Shown here one piece after another: positions 28,017 to 38,960 of a stretch of DNA of 64,000 nucleotides (position 1 is the first letter of the stretch; each line of letters begins with the position of its first letter). Made by a program: the position numbers and the translations under genes. Source of the stretch: Streptomyces netropsis. GTDB taxonomy: Bacteria; Actinomycetota; Actinomycetes; Streptomycetales; Streptomycetaceae. Location of the stretch: positions 186,001 through 250,000 of the forward strand of contig NZ_JACHJG010000001.1 of NCBI RefSeq assembly GCF_014203545.1. The letters run 5' to 3'. The notes beneath the pieces were generated by a model. That model did not search any database, was not told where the DNA came from, and saw only the letters and a program-made list of their open reading frames with translations.

Positions 28017-29675
28017 GTGGCGACCTTGGACGTACGGCCCCGACTGCTCGACGCACTGTCCGCACTGCGTGACCGTGTCGACGCCGCACGCTTCCCGCTC
28101 CCCCTTCCCGGCGCCGCCCGCGCCCGTCGAAACCGTGCCGAACTCCTGGCGCAGCTCGACGACTACCTCGTGCCCCGCCTGTGCGCCCCCGAAGCGCCGT
28201 TGCTCGCGGTTGTCGGGGGATCCACCGGGGCCGGCAAGTCCACGCTGGTCAACTCCCTGGTGGGCCGTCGGGTCACTGAGGCCGGGGTCCTGCGGCCGAC
28301 AACCCGTACGCCAGTTCTCGTCTGTCATCCGGACGACCACCACTGGTTCGCCGGGCCGCGGATCCTGCCGGAGCTGCGCCGGGTGTGGGTGCCGGCCCAG
28401 GACAACGTGGTCCGGGAGGCGTTCAGCGTGTTCGAGGGGGACGGCCGGGCCGGGATCGAGGAGGCGGCGGACGACGTGGGGGGCGGGGCCGACGAACCCG
28501 CCGCCCTGCGGATCGAGACCGACCGGTCCCTCCCCCGCGGCCTCGCCCTCCTCGACGCGCCCGACATCGACTCCCTCGTCACCCGCAATCGTGAACTCGC
28601 CGCCGAGCTGATCTGCGCCGCCGACATCTGGGTACTCGTCACCACCGCGACCAGGTACGCCGATGCGGTGCCCTGGCACCTGCTGCGGACCGCCAAGGAG
28701 TACGACGTCACGCTCGTCACCGTGCTGGACCGTGTGCCGCACCAGGTGTCCGTCGAGGTGTCCCGGCAGTACGCGGCGCTGCTGGAGGCGGCCGGGCTCG
28801 GAGACGTACCCCGCTTCACCATCCCCGAGCTCCCCGAGTCCGCCGGCGGGGGCAGCGGGCTGCTGCCCGCCACCGCCGTCGCGGGGCTGCACGCCTGGCT
28901 CGCCCAGCGGGCCCAGGACCCGGCGGCCCGGACCGTGGCCACCGCCCGTACCGTCCGCGGCGTCCTCGCGTCGCTCCAGTCGCGGCTGCCCGGCCTGGCC
29001 GGGGCATCGGCCGTCCAGCACGCGGCGGCCGTACGACTGCTCCAGCGGGTGGAGGACGCGTACGGGCGGGCCGCCGAGCGCGTACGACGGGAGACCGCCG
29101 CCGGCGAGGCGCTCGCGGGCGACGCCCTCACCCACTGGCGCGGCCAGCCGCTCGACAGCACCCCGGACGAGCTGCTGACCGCCCTCACCGGCTCCCTCAC
29201 CGCCCTCCTGTGCTGCGCCGCCGACGCCGCGGACGAGGACATCGCCGTGGCCTGTGGCGCCGAGCCCGCCGCCGCGGCCGCCCTCACGCCGCGCGACCCG
29301 GACGGCGCCGCCGGCCGGATCGGGGTGGCCGTGCGCCGCTGGCGACGCTGTCTGGAAGAGATCGTGGAGGAGGAGGTACGGGCCCTCGAGCGCGGCGCGG
29401 CCCTCGACGCCGAGCGGATCGCCGGCCTCCTCGCCGCGGGTCTGCTGGGCGGCCGTCGGGCCCGTACGGCCGGGGAGACGCTCGCCGAGATGCTCGGGGC
29501 ACAGGGCGCGCTGCGACTGCGCGACCGGGGCGGACAGTTGCTGGCCGCATGCCTGGAGCAGGTGCTCGACGCCGAGCGGGACCGGCGGACCGCCCACCTC
29601 GACGCCCTCGACGTGACCCCCGACCCGCAGGTCGAGCTCATCGCCGCGCTGTCCGTACTGCAGAAGGAAAGGTGA
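28017..29675 (+). CDS. dynA: dynamin-like GTPase DynA
   Basis: 552 residues. The GTPase domain has the P-loop [15 protein letters not shown] (about residues 66-80), switch-region Thr in RPTTRTP, the G3 motif DAPDIDS and a TVLDR element, followed by a long helical stalk-like part. No membrane helix is evident. In Streptomyces two adjacent dynamin-like proteins stabilise sporulation FtsZ rings; the soluble one is taken here as DynA. The start at GTG 28017 is chosen because upstream sequence is AT-rich and non-coding in style; ATG 27969 is the alternative. It overlaps dynB by 4 bases. Confidence 0.72.
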   Translation: MATLDVRPRLLDALSALRDRVDAARFPLPLPGAARARRNRAELLAQLDDYLVPRLCAPEAPLLAVVGGSTGAGKSTLVNSLVGRRVTEAGVLRPTTRTPVLVCHPDDHHWFAGPRILPELRRVWVPAQDNVVREAFSVFEGDGRAGIEEAADDVGGGADEPAALRIETDRSLPRGLALLDAPDIDSLVTRNRELAAELICAADIWVLVTTATRYADAVPWHLLRTAKEYDVTLVTVLDRVPHQVSVEVSRQYAALLEAAGLGDVPRFTIPELPESAGGGSGLLPATAVAGLHAWLAQRAQDPAARTVATARTVRGVLASLQSRLPGLAGASAVQHAAAVRLLQRVEDAYGRAAERVRRETAAGEALAGDALTHWRGQPLDSTPDELLTALTGSLTALLCCAADAADEDIAVACGAEPAAAAALTPRDPDGAAGRIGVAVRRWRRCLEEIVEEEVRALERGAALDAERIAGLLAAGLLGGRRARTAGETLAEMLGAQGALRLRDRGGQLLAACLEQVLDAERDRRTAHLDALDVTPDPQVELIAALSVLQKER

Positions 29676-31777
29676 CGGCCGTGCACTCCGCCGACAGCCG
29701 CGACGAACCCGAAGGCCGCACCGGACGACGTCACGAGCGCGGGGAGCAACAGTTTCCCGACCGCCCGCCCCAAACCTGGGACGACGGGCTGATCGCACGC
29801 CGGGCGCAGCCGGAGAGCTCCCGGCGGGGCGGCCGCGACGGCGCTCCCGCGCGGGACCACGGCCGTCCGCCCGCGCGGCCCCCGGCCGCCCCGCCCCGGG
29901 TCGCGACGCCCACCGGCAACGCCCTGCGGCCCCGTTTGGAGGCGCTGCGGGAACTGGTCGGGCTGTCGCGGGCGCGGCTGGACCGGCGAACGCTGGCCGA
30001 GGCGGGGCGGGTGCTGGAGGAGGCCGAGGCGCGGCAGCGGCACTCCCTCGACCTGACGGTGGTGGCGCTCGCCGGGGCGACGGGCAGCGGCAAATCGACG
30101 CTGTTCAACACGCTCGCCCGGGCGCCGCTCTCGGAGGCCGGGGTGCGACGGCCGACCACCGCCGCACCGGTCGCCTGCACATGGACGGACCGCGCGGACG
30201 GCCTGCTCGACCGGCTCGGCATCGCCCCGAGGGCGCGCCGGCTGCCGTCCCGCCCCTACGACCCGGGGCTGAGCGGGCTCGTCCTGCTCGACCTGCCCGA
30301 CCACGACTCGGCGGCGCCGGGCCACCGGGAGCAGGTGGACCGGTTGCTGGGGCTGGTGGACGCGGTGATCTGGGTGGTGGACCCGGAGAAGTACGCGGAC
30401 GCGGTGCTGCACGAGCGCTATCTGCGGCCGCTGGCGGGCTACGCCGAGGTGACCTTCGTCGTGCTCAACCAGGTGGACCGGCTCTCGGGCGACGCCGCCG
30501 ACCAGGTGCTGGACGATCTACGGCGGCTGCTGGACGAGGACGGCCTCGCACTCGGCGAGCACGGTGAGCCGGGCGCGGCGGTGCTCGCCCTCTCGGCCCT
30601 GACCGGAGAGGGCGTCGGCGAACTGCGGCAGATGCTGGGACAGTTCACGGCGCGGCGCAGCGCGGCGGAGCTGCGACTGGCCGCGGACGTGGACGGCGCG
30701 TCGGCGCGGCTGCGCCCCGCGTACATGGCCGAGGGACGGCCGGGGCTCACGGAGCGGACGCGGCAGGAGTTCGAGGACCGGCTGGCGGAGGCGGTGGGCG
30801 CCCAGGCGGCCGGGCTGGCGGCGGAACGGGCCTGGCTGCGGGACGCGGAGCGCGCGTGCGGGACGGCATGGGCGCCGGTGCGTCGCCGGTACGAGCGGAA
30901 GCGGGCGGCGGCCAAGGGCGGCGCCGGACGGGGCGCGGAGACCGGGGTGACCGGCGCGGGGAGCGGTGGCGCACGGGTGCCGCGCGCCGCGCGGGCCGAC
31001 GCGGCCCGTCGAGGTGCCACCACCGGGGCGGAGGGCAAGGCTCCGGTTGTCGCCGGGGCCCCGGGTTCCGGGCGTGCTGATCCTGCGACAGATTCCGCTT
31101 CGGGTTCCGTTTCGAGTCCCGTTCCGGGATCCGCCGCGGGTTTCGTCCCGGCCTCTGTGTCCTGGCCCGGATCCTCGGGGGCCGGAGCATCCGCGACCGG
31201 CGGCCCGGTCGGCTCCGGTCCCGGCATCCCCTCCTCGTCCCGCCGCACGGCCTCCCGGCCGCTCGTCGAGCAGGCCGTGCGGACCCTCGCGTACGAGGCC
31301 TCCGTGGGGCTGCCGGGCCCTTGGGCGCAGGCCGTGCGCGAGGCGGCGGGGCGCGGGACCGAGGGGGTGGCCCAGGCGCTGGACGAGGCGGCCTCGGCGG
31401 CGGCCGGGGCAGCGCGGCCGCCGCGGCCCAGGTGGTGGGCGGTGGTGGCGGTCGTGCAGGTCGCGCTGCTGACACTGCAACTGGCGGGCGTGGTGTGGCT
31501 GGTGGGGGCGGTCGCGGGAGTGTTCGGCGCCGAGTGGTGGGCCCCGGGCCTGCTGATCACGGCCGGCGGAGTGGGCGGGCCGATCCTCGCCTGGGGCTGC
31601 CGACTGGCGGCCCGCGGCCCGGCCCGCAGGCACGGGTCGGAGGCGGAGCGCCGACTGCGGGGCGCCGCGGCGGGGTGCGGGCGGGCTCGGGTGCTGGAAC
31701 CGGTGGTGGCCGAGCTGCTGCGGTACCGGGAGGTACGGACGCAGTTCGTGATCGTGTCGGGAGACGCGCAGGCGTAG
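29672..31777 (+). CDS. dynB: dynamin-like GTPase DynB with two membrane helices
   Basis: 701 residues. A disordered Arg-rich head (1-75) precedes the GTPase domain with [30 protein letters not shown] and LNQVDR. A helical part follows, then a low-complexity Ala/Gly/Ser/Pro insert (about 430-525) and two close membrane helices ([20 protein letters not shown] and a second after EWW). The membrane hairpin fits the member that anchors the pair at the division septum. GTG 29672 overlaps dynA; GTG 29681 is also possible given the AAGGAAAGG site. A terminator follows at 31815. Confidence 0.72.
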   Translation: MTAVHSADSRDEPEGRTGRRHERGEQQFPDRPPQTWDDGLIARRAQPESSRRGGRDGAPARDHGRPPARPPAAPPRVATPTGNALRPRLEALRELVGLSRARLDRRTLAEAGRVLEEAEARQRHSLDLTVVALAGATGSGKSTLFNTLARAPLSEAGVRRPTTAAPVACTWTDRADGLLDRLGIAPRARRLPSRPYDPGLSGLVLLDLPDHDSAAPGHREQVDRLLGLVDAVIWVVDPEKYADAVLHERYLRPLAGYAEVTFVVLNQVDRLSGDAADQVLDDLRRLLDEDGLALGEHGEPGAAVLALSALTGEGVGELRQMLGQFTARRSAAELRLAADVDGASARLRPAYMAEGRPGLTERTRQEFEDRLAEAVGAQAAGLAAERAWLRDAERACGTAWAPVRRRYERKRAAAKGGAGRGAETGVTGAGSGGARVPRAARADAARRGATTGAEGKAPVVAGAPGSGRADPATDSASGSVSSPVPGSAAGFVPASVSWPGSSGAGASATGGPVGSGPGIPSSSRRTASRPLVEQAVRTLAYEASVGLPGPWAQAVREAAGRGTEGVAQALDEAASAAAGAARPPRPRWWAVVAVVQVALLTLQLAGVVWLVGAVAGVFGAEWWAPGLLITAGGVGGPILAWGCRLAARGPARRHGSEAERRLRGAAAGCGRARVLEPVVAELLRYREVRTQFVIVSGDAQA

Positions 31778-31814
31778 ACGGGCTGGCGCGTGACGCCCCC
31801 TCACCCCTGGGTGT

Positions 31815-31847
31815 GCCGCCCCTCACTCCTGTGGGGGGCGGCCTTTT
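31815..31847 (+). terminator. terminator after dynB
   Basis: GCCGCCCC (31815-31822) pairs with GGGGCGGC (31835-31842), followed by CTTTT. It lies 38 bases after the dynB stop. Confidence 0.75.
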
Positions 31848-31954
31848 CCCCAACGGACCGGTCGTCCACAGGCCCCGGCGGACCCCGCCGATCCGGGGCA
31901 GCATGAGGTCACCGGTCAGGGCGGGTCAGTCGAACCATTCGGGGGGCGGTCGGT

Positions 31955-32425
31955 ATGAACGAGACGTTGGTGACGGTCGTGGGGAACGTCGCGACGCAGC
32001 CGGACTTCAGGGAGTCGGCGAACGGGGCGGCGGTGTCGCGGTTCCGGCTCGCGGCCACAGTGCGCCGTTGGGACCGGGGCCGCGAGGAATGGGCGGACGC
32101 GTACACGAGCTTTTACACCGTGTGGGCATGGAGGACCCTGGCCGCGAATGTGGTCGCCTCGGTGTCCATCGGCGAACCCCTCCTCGTGCAGGGGCGGTTG
32201 AGAATTCAGGAGCAGGAACGCGAGGGGAAACGGTGGCTCTCGGCGGACATTGACGCCACGTCGATCGGGCACGACCTCGCGCGCGGCACCTCGGCGTTCC
32301 GACGGGTCTCGCCCGCCCGGCCCCTACCGCTCGAGCCCGTGCGGATGACCGGGGTGGCGGGCCCGGCCGACGCCGGTGAACCGCTCGCCGCCCGGGAGCC
32401 CGCGGGGGCGGCAACCGCCCAGTGA
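31955..32425 (+). CDS. ssbB: second single-stranded DNA-binding protein
   Basis: 156 residues. The OB-fold (1-110) includes NETLVTVVGNVATQPDFRES, AVSRFRLAATVRRWD and the [25 protein letters not shown] region. The C-terminal tail is Pro/Ala-rich and ends GAATAQ, lacking the acidic DDDIPF-type tip that replication SSB uses to recruit partners. This tailless form matches the sporulation-linked SsbB paralogue of Streptomyces, needed for chromosome segregation into spores. Its place beside dynAB supports that role. Separate promoter after the dynB terminator. Confidence 0.85.
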   Translation: MNETLVTVVGNVATQPDFRESANGAAVSRFRLAATVRRWDRGREEWADAYTSFYTVWAWRTLAANVVASVSIGEPLLVQGRLRIQEQEREGKRWLSADIDATSIGHDLARGTSAFRRVSPARPLPLEPVRMTGVAGPADAGEPLAAREPAGAATAQ

Positions 32426-32437
32426 AATGAGGGGTTT

Positions 32438-32467
32438 GTCCCGGTGATTTATCGATAATGCCGGGAC
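32438..32467. other. hairpin in the region upstream of the TQXA gene
   Basis: GTCCCGG and CCGGGAC are exact mirror arms separated by 16 AT-rich bases (GATTTATCGATAAT within). It begins 12 bases after the ssbB stop and may act as a terminator or an operator for the surface-protein gene 180 bases further on. Confidence 0.35.
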
Positions 32468-32644
32468 GAAAGAGCCTTCCCGGTAACGATTCCGATTCGG
32501 ATCGGTTGAGCGCACGTATGGGTGGGCATCGGGCCGCGGCCGCTCCTTAGGATCCCGTTCGTATCAACGAGGGCTTCTGAGTTTTGAGTTCGCCGGCGAG
32601 CCGCACCGATCTGGGTCGATCCACGCTTGCCTGAAAGGAAATCG

Positions 32645-34090
32645 ATGATTTCTGTAACGAGGCGCGGAGCTGCCCGCCTTACCGCAGTGGTCCTGGCCTC
32701 CGGAACGGCGGTGACGGGCGCGATAGCCGCCGGGGTCCCCGCCGCAGCGGACGAGGCGCCACAGAATGCGGGCGGTGTCAGCGCCTCGCTCGGCCGCATC
32801 ACGGCCGGCTCCGAAGCCGTCGTGCGCGACGCGCGCAAGACCGGGAGCGTCCAGGCCGGCCTGTTCGAGATGAAGGTCGACGGCGGCGGCACGCTGCAGA
32901 CGTACTGCGTCGACATCCGCACCAACACGGTGGAGGGCGCGCGGTACAAGGAGACCGGCTGGAGCGAGTCGTCCCTGCACGGCAACAAGGACGCGGGCCG
33001 GATCCGCTGGATCCTCCAGCACTCCTACCCCCAGGTGAACGACCTCGCCGCGCTCGCCAAGGACGCCGGGTCGGGCCCCCTCGACGCGAACACCGCCGCG
33101 GCGGGCACCCAGGTCGCGATCTGGCGCTACTCGGACCACGTCAAGGTCGATGCCAAGAACCCGGCGGCCCAGAAGCTCGCCGACTACCTCCACAAGAGCG
33201 CCGAGGACGTCGCGGAGCCCAAGGCGTCCCTCACGCTCTCCCCGCCGGCCGTCTCCGGGAAGTCCGGGCAGAAGCTCGGTCCCGTCACCGTCCGCACCAA
33301 CGCCGGCAGCGTCTCCGTGGCACTCGCCGGTGACGCCGCGGGCAAGGGCGTGAAGATCGTGGACAAGGCCGGGAAGCCGGTCACCACCACCGGCAACGGC
33401 GGTCGGCTCTTCTTCGACGTGCCCTCCGGCGCGGCCGACGGCACCATCTCGCTCAAGGCCACGGCCGCCACCAAGGTCCCGGTCGGCCGCGCCTTCATCG
33501 GGGACCACACCAAGACCCAGACGCAGATCCTGGCCGGTTCGAGCGAGAGCACCGTCTCCGCCACCGCCACCGCGAACTGGGCGAAGAAGGGCGCCATACC
33601 GGCGCTGTCGGCCAGGAAGAGCTGCGCCAAGGGCGGTGTGGAGATCACCGCGGACAACAAGGGCGACCAGGCGTTCACCTTCGAGCTCGAGGGCAGGAAG
33701 CACACCGTCAAGCCCGGCGGCTCGGAGACCACGCTCGTGAAGGTGGCCGAGGACCAGGCCTACAAGTTCACGATCAAGGGGCCGAACGGCTTCTCCAAGA
33801 CCTTCGCCGGGATCCTGGACTGCGAGACCGCGCAGAACACCCGGGTCACCCGGATCGGCACCCACGGCGCACCGGGCGCCGCCGCGCCCTCCCCCCGTCC
33901 GAGCAGGACCCCGGCCGGCTCCACCGGCGGCTCCCACGGCTCCACCGGCAGCGGTACCACCGCCGGTGACCTGGCGAGCACCGGCGGTAGCACCGCCACC
34001 CCGAAGATCGCGGGCGTGGCGATCGTCCTGGTCGTGGTCGGCAGCGGAGCGGTCTACCTCCTCCGCAGGAACAAGACGGCGGGCCAGTGA
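32645..34090 (+). CDS. TQXA thioester-domain surface protein with LAxTG sortase signal
   Basis: A 481-residue exported protein. The signal peptide ends near AAADEA (residue 36). Residues 45-200 form a TQXA thioester domain: Cys88 in TYCVDIRTN and Gln156 in GTQVAIWRY would form the internal thioester that can bind surfaces covalently. Ig-like domains follow, then a Thr/Ser/Gly-rich stalk (about 405-440). The end is LASTG (443-447), a hydrophobic helix and RRNK, a class E sortase substrate attached to peptidoglycan. GAAAGGAAATCG precedes ATG 32645. It may help hyphae or spores adhere. Confidence 0.88.
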   Translation: MISVTRRGAARLTAVVLASGTAVTGAIAAGVPAAADEAPQNAGGVSASLGRITAGSEAVVRDARKTGSVQAGLFEMKVDGGGTLQTYCVDIRTNTVEGARYKETGWSESSLHGNKDAGRIRWILQHSYPQVNDLAALAKDAGSGPLDANTAAAGTQVAIWRYSDHVKVDAKNPAAQKLADYLHKSAEDVAEPKASLTLSPPAVSGKSGQKLGPVTVRTNAGSVSVALAGDAAGKGVKIVDKAGKPVTTTGNGGRLFFDVPSGAADGTISLKATAATKVPVGRAFIGDHTKTQTQILAGSSESTVSATATANWAKKGAIPALSARKSCAKGGVEITADNKGDQAFTFELEGRKHTVKPGGSETTLVKVAEDQAYKFTIKGPNGFSKTFAGILDCETAQNTRVTRIGTHGAPGAAAPSPRPSRTPAGSTGGSHGSTGSGTTAGDLASTGGSTATPKIAGVAIVLVVVGSGAVYLLRRNKTAGQ

Positions 34091-34102
34091 CGCGAGGCGA
34101 GG

Positions 34103-34122
34103 GCCCCGGCGGGAGCCGGGGC
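34103..34122 (+). terminator. stem-loop after the TQXA gene
   Basis: GCCCCGGC, loop GGGA, GCCGGGGC: an exact 8-pair stem 12 bases after the stop, with no T tract. Confidence 0.5.
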
Positions 34123-34275
34123 GACGGCCGAGGTGTGAGCCGCGTGTGAGCGGCTCCGAGGTCCCGGCGGGCCCCGCCGCGCCGGGACCGCGCCCGCAAC
34201 CCGTTTCCGCCCAGGGCGCCCGGTGCGGCAAGATGGGTTGTATCTGCCCACTCATCGATTGCCGGACGGTTTCTC

Positions 34276-35940
<1,665 letters not shown>

Positions 35941-35942
35941 CC

Positions 35943-36413
35943 GTGGCGCGCCACCTGTACTCCTGCCCCCTGCGCTGGTCGGACATGGACGCGTTCGGCC
36001 ACGTGAACAACGCGGTCTTCGTGCGCTATCTCGAAGAGGCGCGCATCGACTTCATGTTCCGACTGGCGCCGGGGGAGGGCAGCGAGTCCTTCCAGGGCGG
36101 GTCCGTCGTGGCCCGGCACGAGATCGACTATCTGCGCCCCCTGGTCCACCGGCATGAGCCGGTGACCATCGAGACGTGGGTGACCAAGGTGGGCGCCGCC
36201 TCCCTGACCGTCGCCTACGAGGTCAAGGACGCGGACCAGGTGTACGTACGGGCCTCCACCGTCGTCGTCCCGTTCGACTTCGACCGGGGCAGGCCGCGGC
36301 GGATCACCGCCGAGGAGAAGATGTTCCTGGAGGAGTTCCGGGACGACGCCGATCCGGCGGCTCCTGACGCGGGCGGCCGGCGGGGCACCGCGAAGGAGGC
36401 CGTCGCCGTATGA
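35943..36413 (+). CDS. hot-dog fold acyl-CoA thioesterase (4HBT type)
   Basis: A 156-residue single hot-dog domain. The catalytic region DMDAFGHVNNAVFVRYLEEARIDFM has the Asp and HVNN pattern of 4-hydroxybenzoyl-CoA/YbgC thioesterases. Later strands are RHEIDYLRPL and TWVTKVGAASLTVAYEV. The acyl-CoA substrate is unknown. GTG 35943 lies 2 bases after the ettA stop, so the two are translationally linked, and its own stop overlaps the next gene by 4 bases. Confidence 0.85.
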   Translation: MARHLYSCPLRWSDMDAFGHVNNAVFVRYLEEARIDFMFRLAPGEGSESFQGGSVVARHEIDYLRPLVHRHEPVTIETWVTKVGAASLTVAYEVKDADQVYVRASTVVVPFDFDRGRPRRITAEEKMFLEEFRDDADPAAPDAGGRRGTAKEAVAV

Positions 36414-37210
36414 CGGCGTACCGGCCCGAGCACGGTGAGCGGCTGAGCTTCGCCGACGCCGGGGAGGCGGCCGACCTGGCCGCCTTCCTGGCCCGGCTGA
36501 TCCACTACGACCGTGCCGCCGCCGTCCGTCTGCAGGCGGGCGGCGGGGTGCTCGGCGTCTTCGGCCGTCCGCCGTCCTTCGAGGTGCTCGCGATCCGCAC
36601 CGCCCGGCTGACGGACGACGTCTCGCTGGACGTCACCGTTTCGGCCGGGCAGCTGGCCGACGCCCTCGACGCGGCCGGTGCCGGCCGCGCCGCCCGGGCC
36701 GACGGCCCGGACATCACCGTGCCCGAGTCCGTCACCGGCCCGCCGTGGGCCGGCCTGCTGCCGCCGCGCGGCGGCTGGCAGCGGGTGGCGGGCCTCCCGG
36801 ACGTGACGGCCGCGCGGGGCGCGGTCGCCGCCGCGGTCGCGGAGTTCCGCGCCCGTGACGAAGCACTCCCCGAGCAGCACCGGACCCGTGCCGAGCGTGA
36901 CCGCATCGGTCGTGAGATCTGGTCCCGCACCCTCGGTGACACCCGGCTGCCGCTGCGCGCGGTCCACGCCGCGCAGTCGCTGGGATTCCTGCGGCCCCCG
37001 CGGACCGTGCCCGTGCCCCGCACAGGGACCGGGGCCGCCGAGGCCGCGCACGAGGTGTCCACCGAGCCCCGCGCGGCCGTGGCGACGATCGTCGCCCCCG
37101 AGCCGCTGGCCCTCTTCGCCGCAGGCGGCTGGCTGCGGCTGCGCACCCCCTACGGCTCGATAGCCGTCCGTACGGGCGGGCTCCCCGGCCTCACCGTCAC
37201 CCCGGCCTGA
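36410..37210 (+). CDS. conserved actinobacterial protein of unknown function
   Basis: A 266-residue cytosolic protein starting MTAYRPEHGERLSF and rich in Ala, Arg and Gly, with no membrane helix or known motif. The first half resembles a compact domain (residues 10-110, with DRAAAVRLQAGGGVLGVFGRPPSFEVLA). The middle is helical (AAAVAEFRARDEALPEQH) and the last 60 residues are hydrophobic beta-like. The ATG overlaps the thioesterase stop, making a three-gene ettA transcript. A G+C-rich spacer separates it from the convergent globin gene. Confidence 0.65.
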   Translation: MTAYRPEHGERLSFADAGEAADLAAFLARLIHYDRAAAVRLQAGGGVLGVFGRPPSFEVLAIRTARLTDDVSLDVTVSAGQLADALDAAGAGRAARADGPDITVPESVTGPPWAGLLPPRGGWQRVAGLPDVTAARGAVAAAVAEFRARDEALPEQHRTRAERDRIGREIWSRTLGDTRLPLRAVHAAQSLGFLRPPRTVPVPRTGTGAAEAAHEVSTEPRAAVATIVAPEPLALFAAGGWLRLRTPYGSIAVRTGGLPGLTVTPA

Positions 37211-37249
37211 CGGGCCGGCGGAAGCCCGGGGGCCGGCCCCGCCGGGCGC

Positions 37250-37654
37250 TCAGCCCTCGGTGTTGACCATCGACGCGGCGGCGTACGTCAGGTAGTTCCA
37301 CAGCTGCTCGGCGTGGGCGGGCGAGAGCTCCAGCTCGTCCACCGCGTCCCGCATGTGCCGCAGCCACGCGTCGTGCGCGGCGCGGTCCACGGTGAAGGGC
37401 GCGTGCCGCATCCGCAGCCGCGGATGGCCGCGGTTGTCGCTGTACGTACGGGGGCCGCCCCAGTACTGGATGAGGAACAGCAGCAGCCGCTCCTCGGCCG
37501 GGCCGAGGTCCTCCTCCGGGTACATCGGCCGCAGCAGCGGGTCCTCCGCGACGCCCTGGTAGAAGCGGTGGACCAGGCGCCGGAAGGTCTCCTCGCCGCC
37601 GACCTGCTCGTAAAAGGTCTGCTCCTGAAGCGTGCCGCGTGGAATCTTGTTCAC
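37250..37654 (-). CDS. glbO: truncated hemoglobin, group II (trHbO)
   Basis: 134 residues, the length of group II truncated globins. It shows FYEQVGGEETFRRLVHRFYQGVAEDPLLRPMYP (helices A-E start in family order), with Tyr B10 in RFYQ. QYWGGPRTYSDNRGHPRLRMRH carries the proximal His F8, and HDAWLRHM has the group-II Trp G8. It binds O2 with high affinity; roles in redox sensing, lipid interaction or NO detoxification are proposed. It is downstream of the FHA gene with a 183-base gap, so probably its own unit. Confidence 0.92.
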   Translation of the reverse strand: MNKIPRGTLQEQTFYEQVGGEETFRRLVHRFYQGVAEDPLLRPMYPEEDLGPAEERLLLFLIQYWGGPRTYSDNRGHPRLRMRHAPFTVDRAAHDAWLRHMRDAVDELELSPAHAEQLWNYLTYAAASMVNTEG

Positions 37655-37837
37655 GCTCCCATGGTCTCAGACCGCCCGGCCGAGGACCGGCGATGTAGGA
37701 CCACCGGTAACGGGACTCCGGCACCGGTCCGGCCGTATCCGGCCATACCCGCGAGTAGCCGCGGAGAGGGGCCACAGGAACGTTTCGGCGTCCCCGTGCC
37801 CGGCCATCGCCTGCGCCGTCCGCCCCCCCGCCGGGTG

Positions 37838-38866
37838 TCAGCCCCGGTGGACCGTGATCGTGGTCCACGCCCCGACGTGCACCCGGTCGCCGTCCTGGAG
37901 GGGGACGGGGACGTAGGGCTGGATCGAGTCCTCGGAGCCGTTGATCGTCGTGCCGTTGGTGGAGTCCTGGTCGACGACCGCCCAACTGCCGTCCGGCTGC
38001 TGGACGAACATGGCGTGCTGGTGCGAGACGCCCGGGTCCTCCGGCGGCCGGGACAGATCGATGTCGGGCGACTCGCCCGTGCTGTGCCGACGGCGGCCGA
38101 TGGTGACCTGGTGGCCGCTGAGCTGGAGGCGCAGCTCGGGGGAGTACGCGGGGAGGTTGAGCCCGGACGCCTCGGGGCCGCTGCGGTTCATCATCGACCG
38201 GAAGTACTCGCGGTCCGGCGCGATGACGGCGACCCAGCCCGCGGGCGGCGCGAGCGGCGGCCCCTGCGACGGCACGGGCGGCGGGGCTCCCTCCGCGACG
38301 GCGGCCGGGGACTGCGGCTGCGGCTCGTATCCGTACCGCGGGGTGGACGGGGTGCTCGGCGGCGACAACACCCAGTCGCTCTCACCGAACGTCTGGGCCT
38401 GCGGTTGCGGCTGCGGCGTGAGCGGCTCGGCGGGACGGTTGATCTGGGACGGGCGTGAACCGTGGTACTCGAAGCTCTGCGGCGGCGGGGTCGGCCGCGA
38501 CGGCGGCGGCGGTGCCGACTGGAAGCCCTGGACCTGCGACGGCGGGGTCGCGTACGGGTTCGTCGCCTGCGTCAGGAAGTTGTAGCGGCACTCCTCGCAG
38601 AACGGGGCCTGCGCCTCCCGGGGCGTGCGGCAGTGCGGACACAGCTCCGCCTGCATGGTGGCGTCGCCACCGGGATCCGGGAAGCCGTAGCCACCGGAAG
38701 CGTCACCGGGCACGCTCTGCGGGCCGCTCGCGCCGGTCAGGGGCGGTGCGGGAGGCGGGGGCGGGGGGACGGCACCCGTGGGTGCGGGAGCCCCCGACAT
38801 CCGGTGGCCGCACACCTCGCACCAGTCCTCGGCCGCCGACTGATGGCCGTTCGGGCAGGTCGGCAT
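37838..38866 (-). CDS. FHA-domain protein with N-terminal zinc-ribbon pairs
   Basis: 342 residues. The N-terminus has CPNGHQSAAEDWCEVCGH, and about 50 residues later LCPHCRTPREAQAPFCEEC, two likely zinc ribbons. A long Pro/Gln/Ser linker follows (about 90-225). The FHA domain (about 245-342) shows HQVTIGRRRHS, GVSHQHAMFVQQ and STNGTTINGSE, which bind phosphothreonine peptides. It is last in the PknG locus and is the obvious candidate reader of the kinase, perhaps analogous to GarA, although the architecture differs. Confidence 0.88.
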   Translation of the reverse strand: MPTCPNGHQSAAEDWCEVCGHRMSGAPAPTGAVPPPPPPAPPLTGASGPQSVPGDASGGYGFPDPGGDATMQAELCPHCRTPREAQAPFCEECRYNFLTQATNPYATPPSQVQGFQSAPPPPSRPTPPPQSFEYHGSRPSQINRPAEPLTPQPQPQAQTFGESDWVLSPPSTPSTPRYGYEPQPQSPAAVAEGAPPPVPSQGPPLAPPAGWVAVIAPDREYFRSMMNRSGPEASGLNLPAYSPELRLQLSGHQVTIGRRRHSTGESPDIDLSRPPEDPGVSHQHAMFVQQPDGSWAVVDQDSTNGTTINGSEDSIQPYVPVPLQDGDRVHVGAWTTITVHRG

Positions 38867-38960
38867 CTCGGTTCATTCCCCCTCGTGTGCCGTTCGGCGA
38901 CGATCTCCGCCGCGGCCGCCCACATGCGTCCGCCGCGCCCATTCTTCCCTGTTCAGGTCT

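Noticed and set aside
32426..32644. c-di-AMP (ydaO-type) riboswitch upstream of the surface-protein gene
   Set aside because: No match to the conserved cores; only a simple hairpin at 32438-32467.
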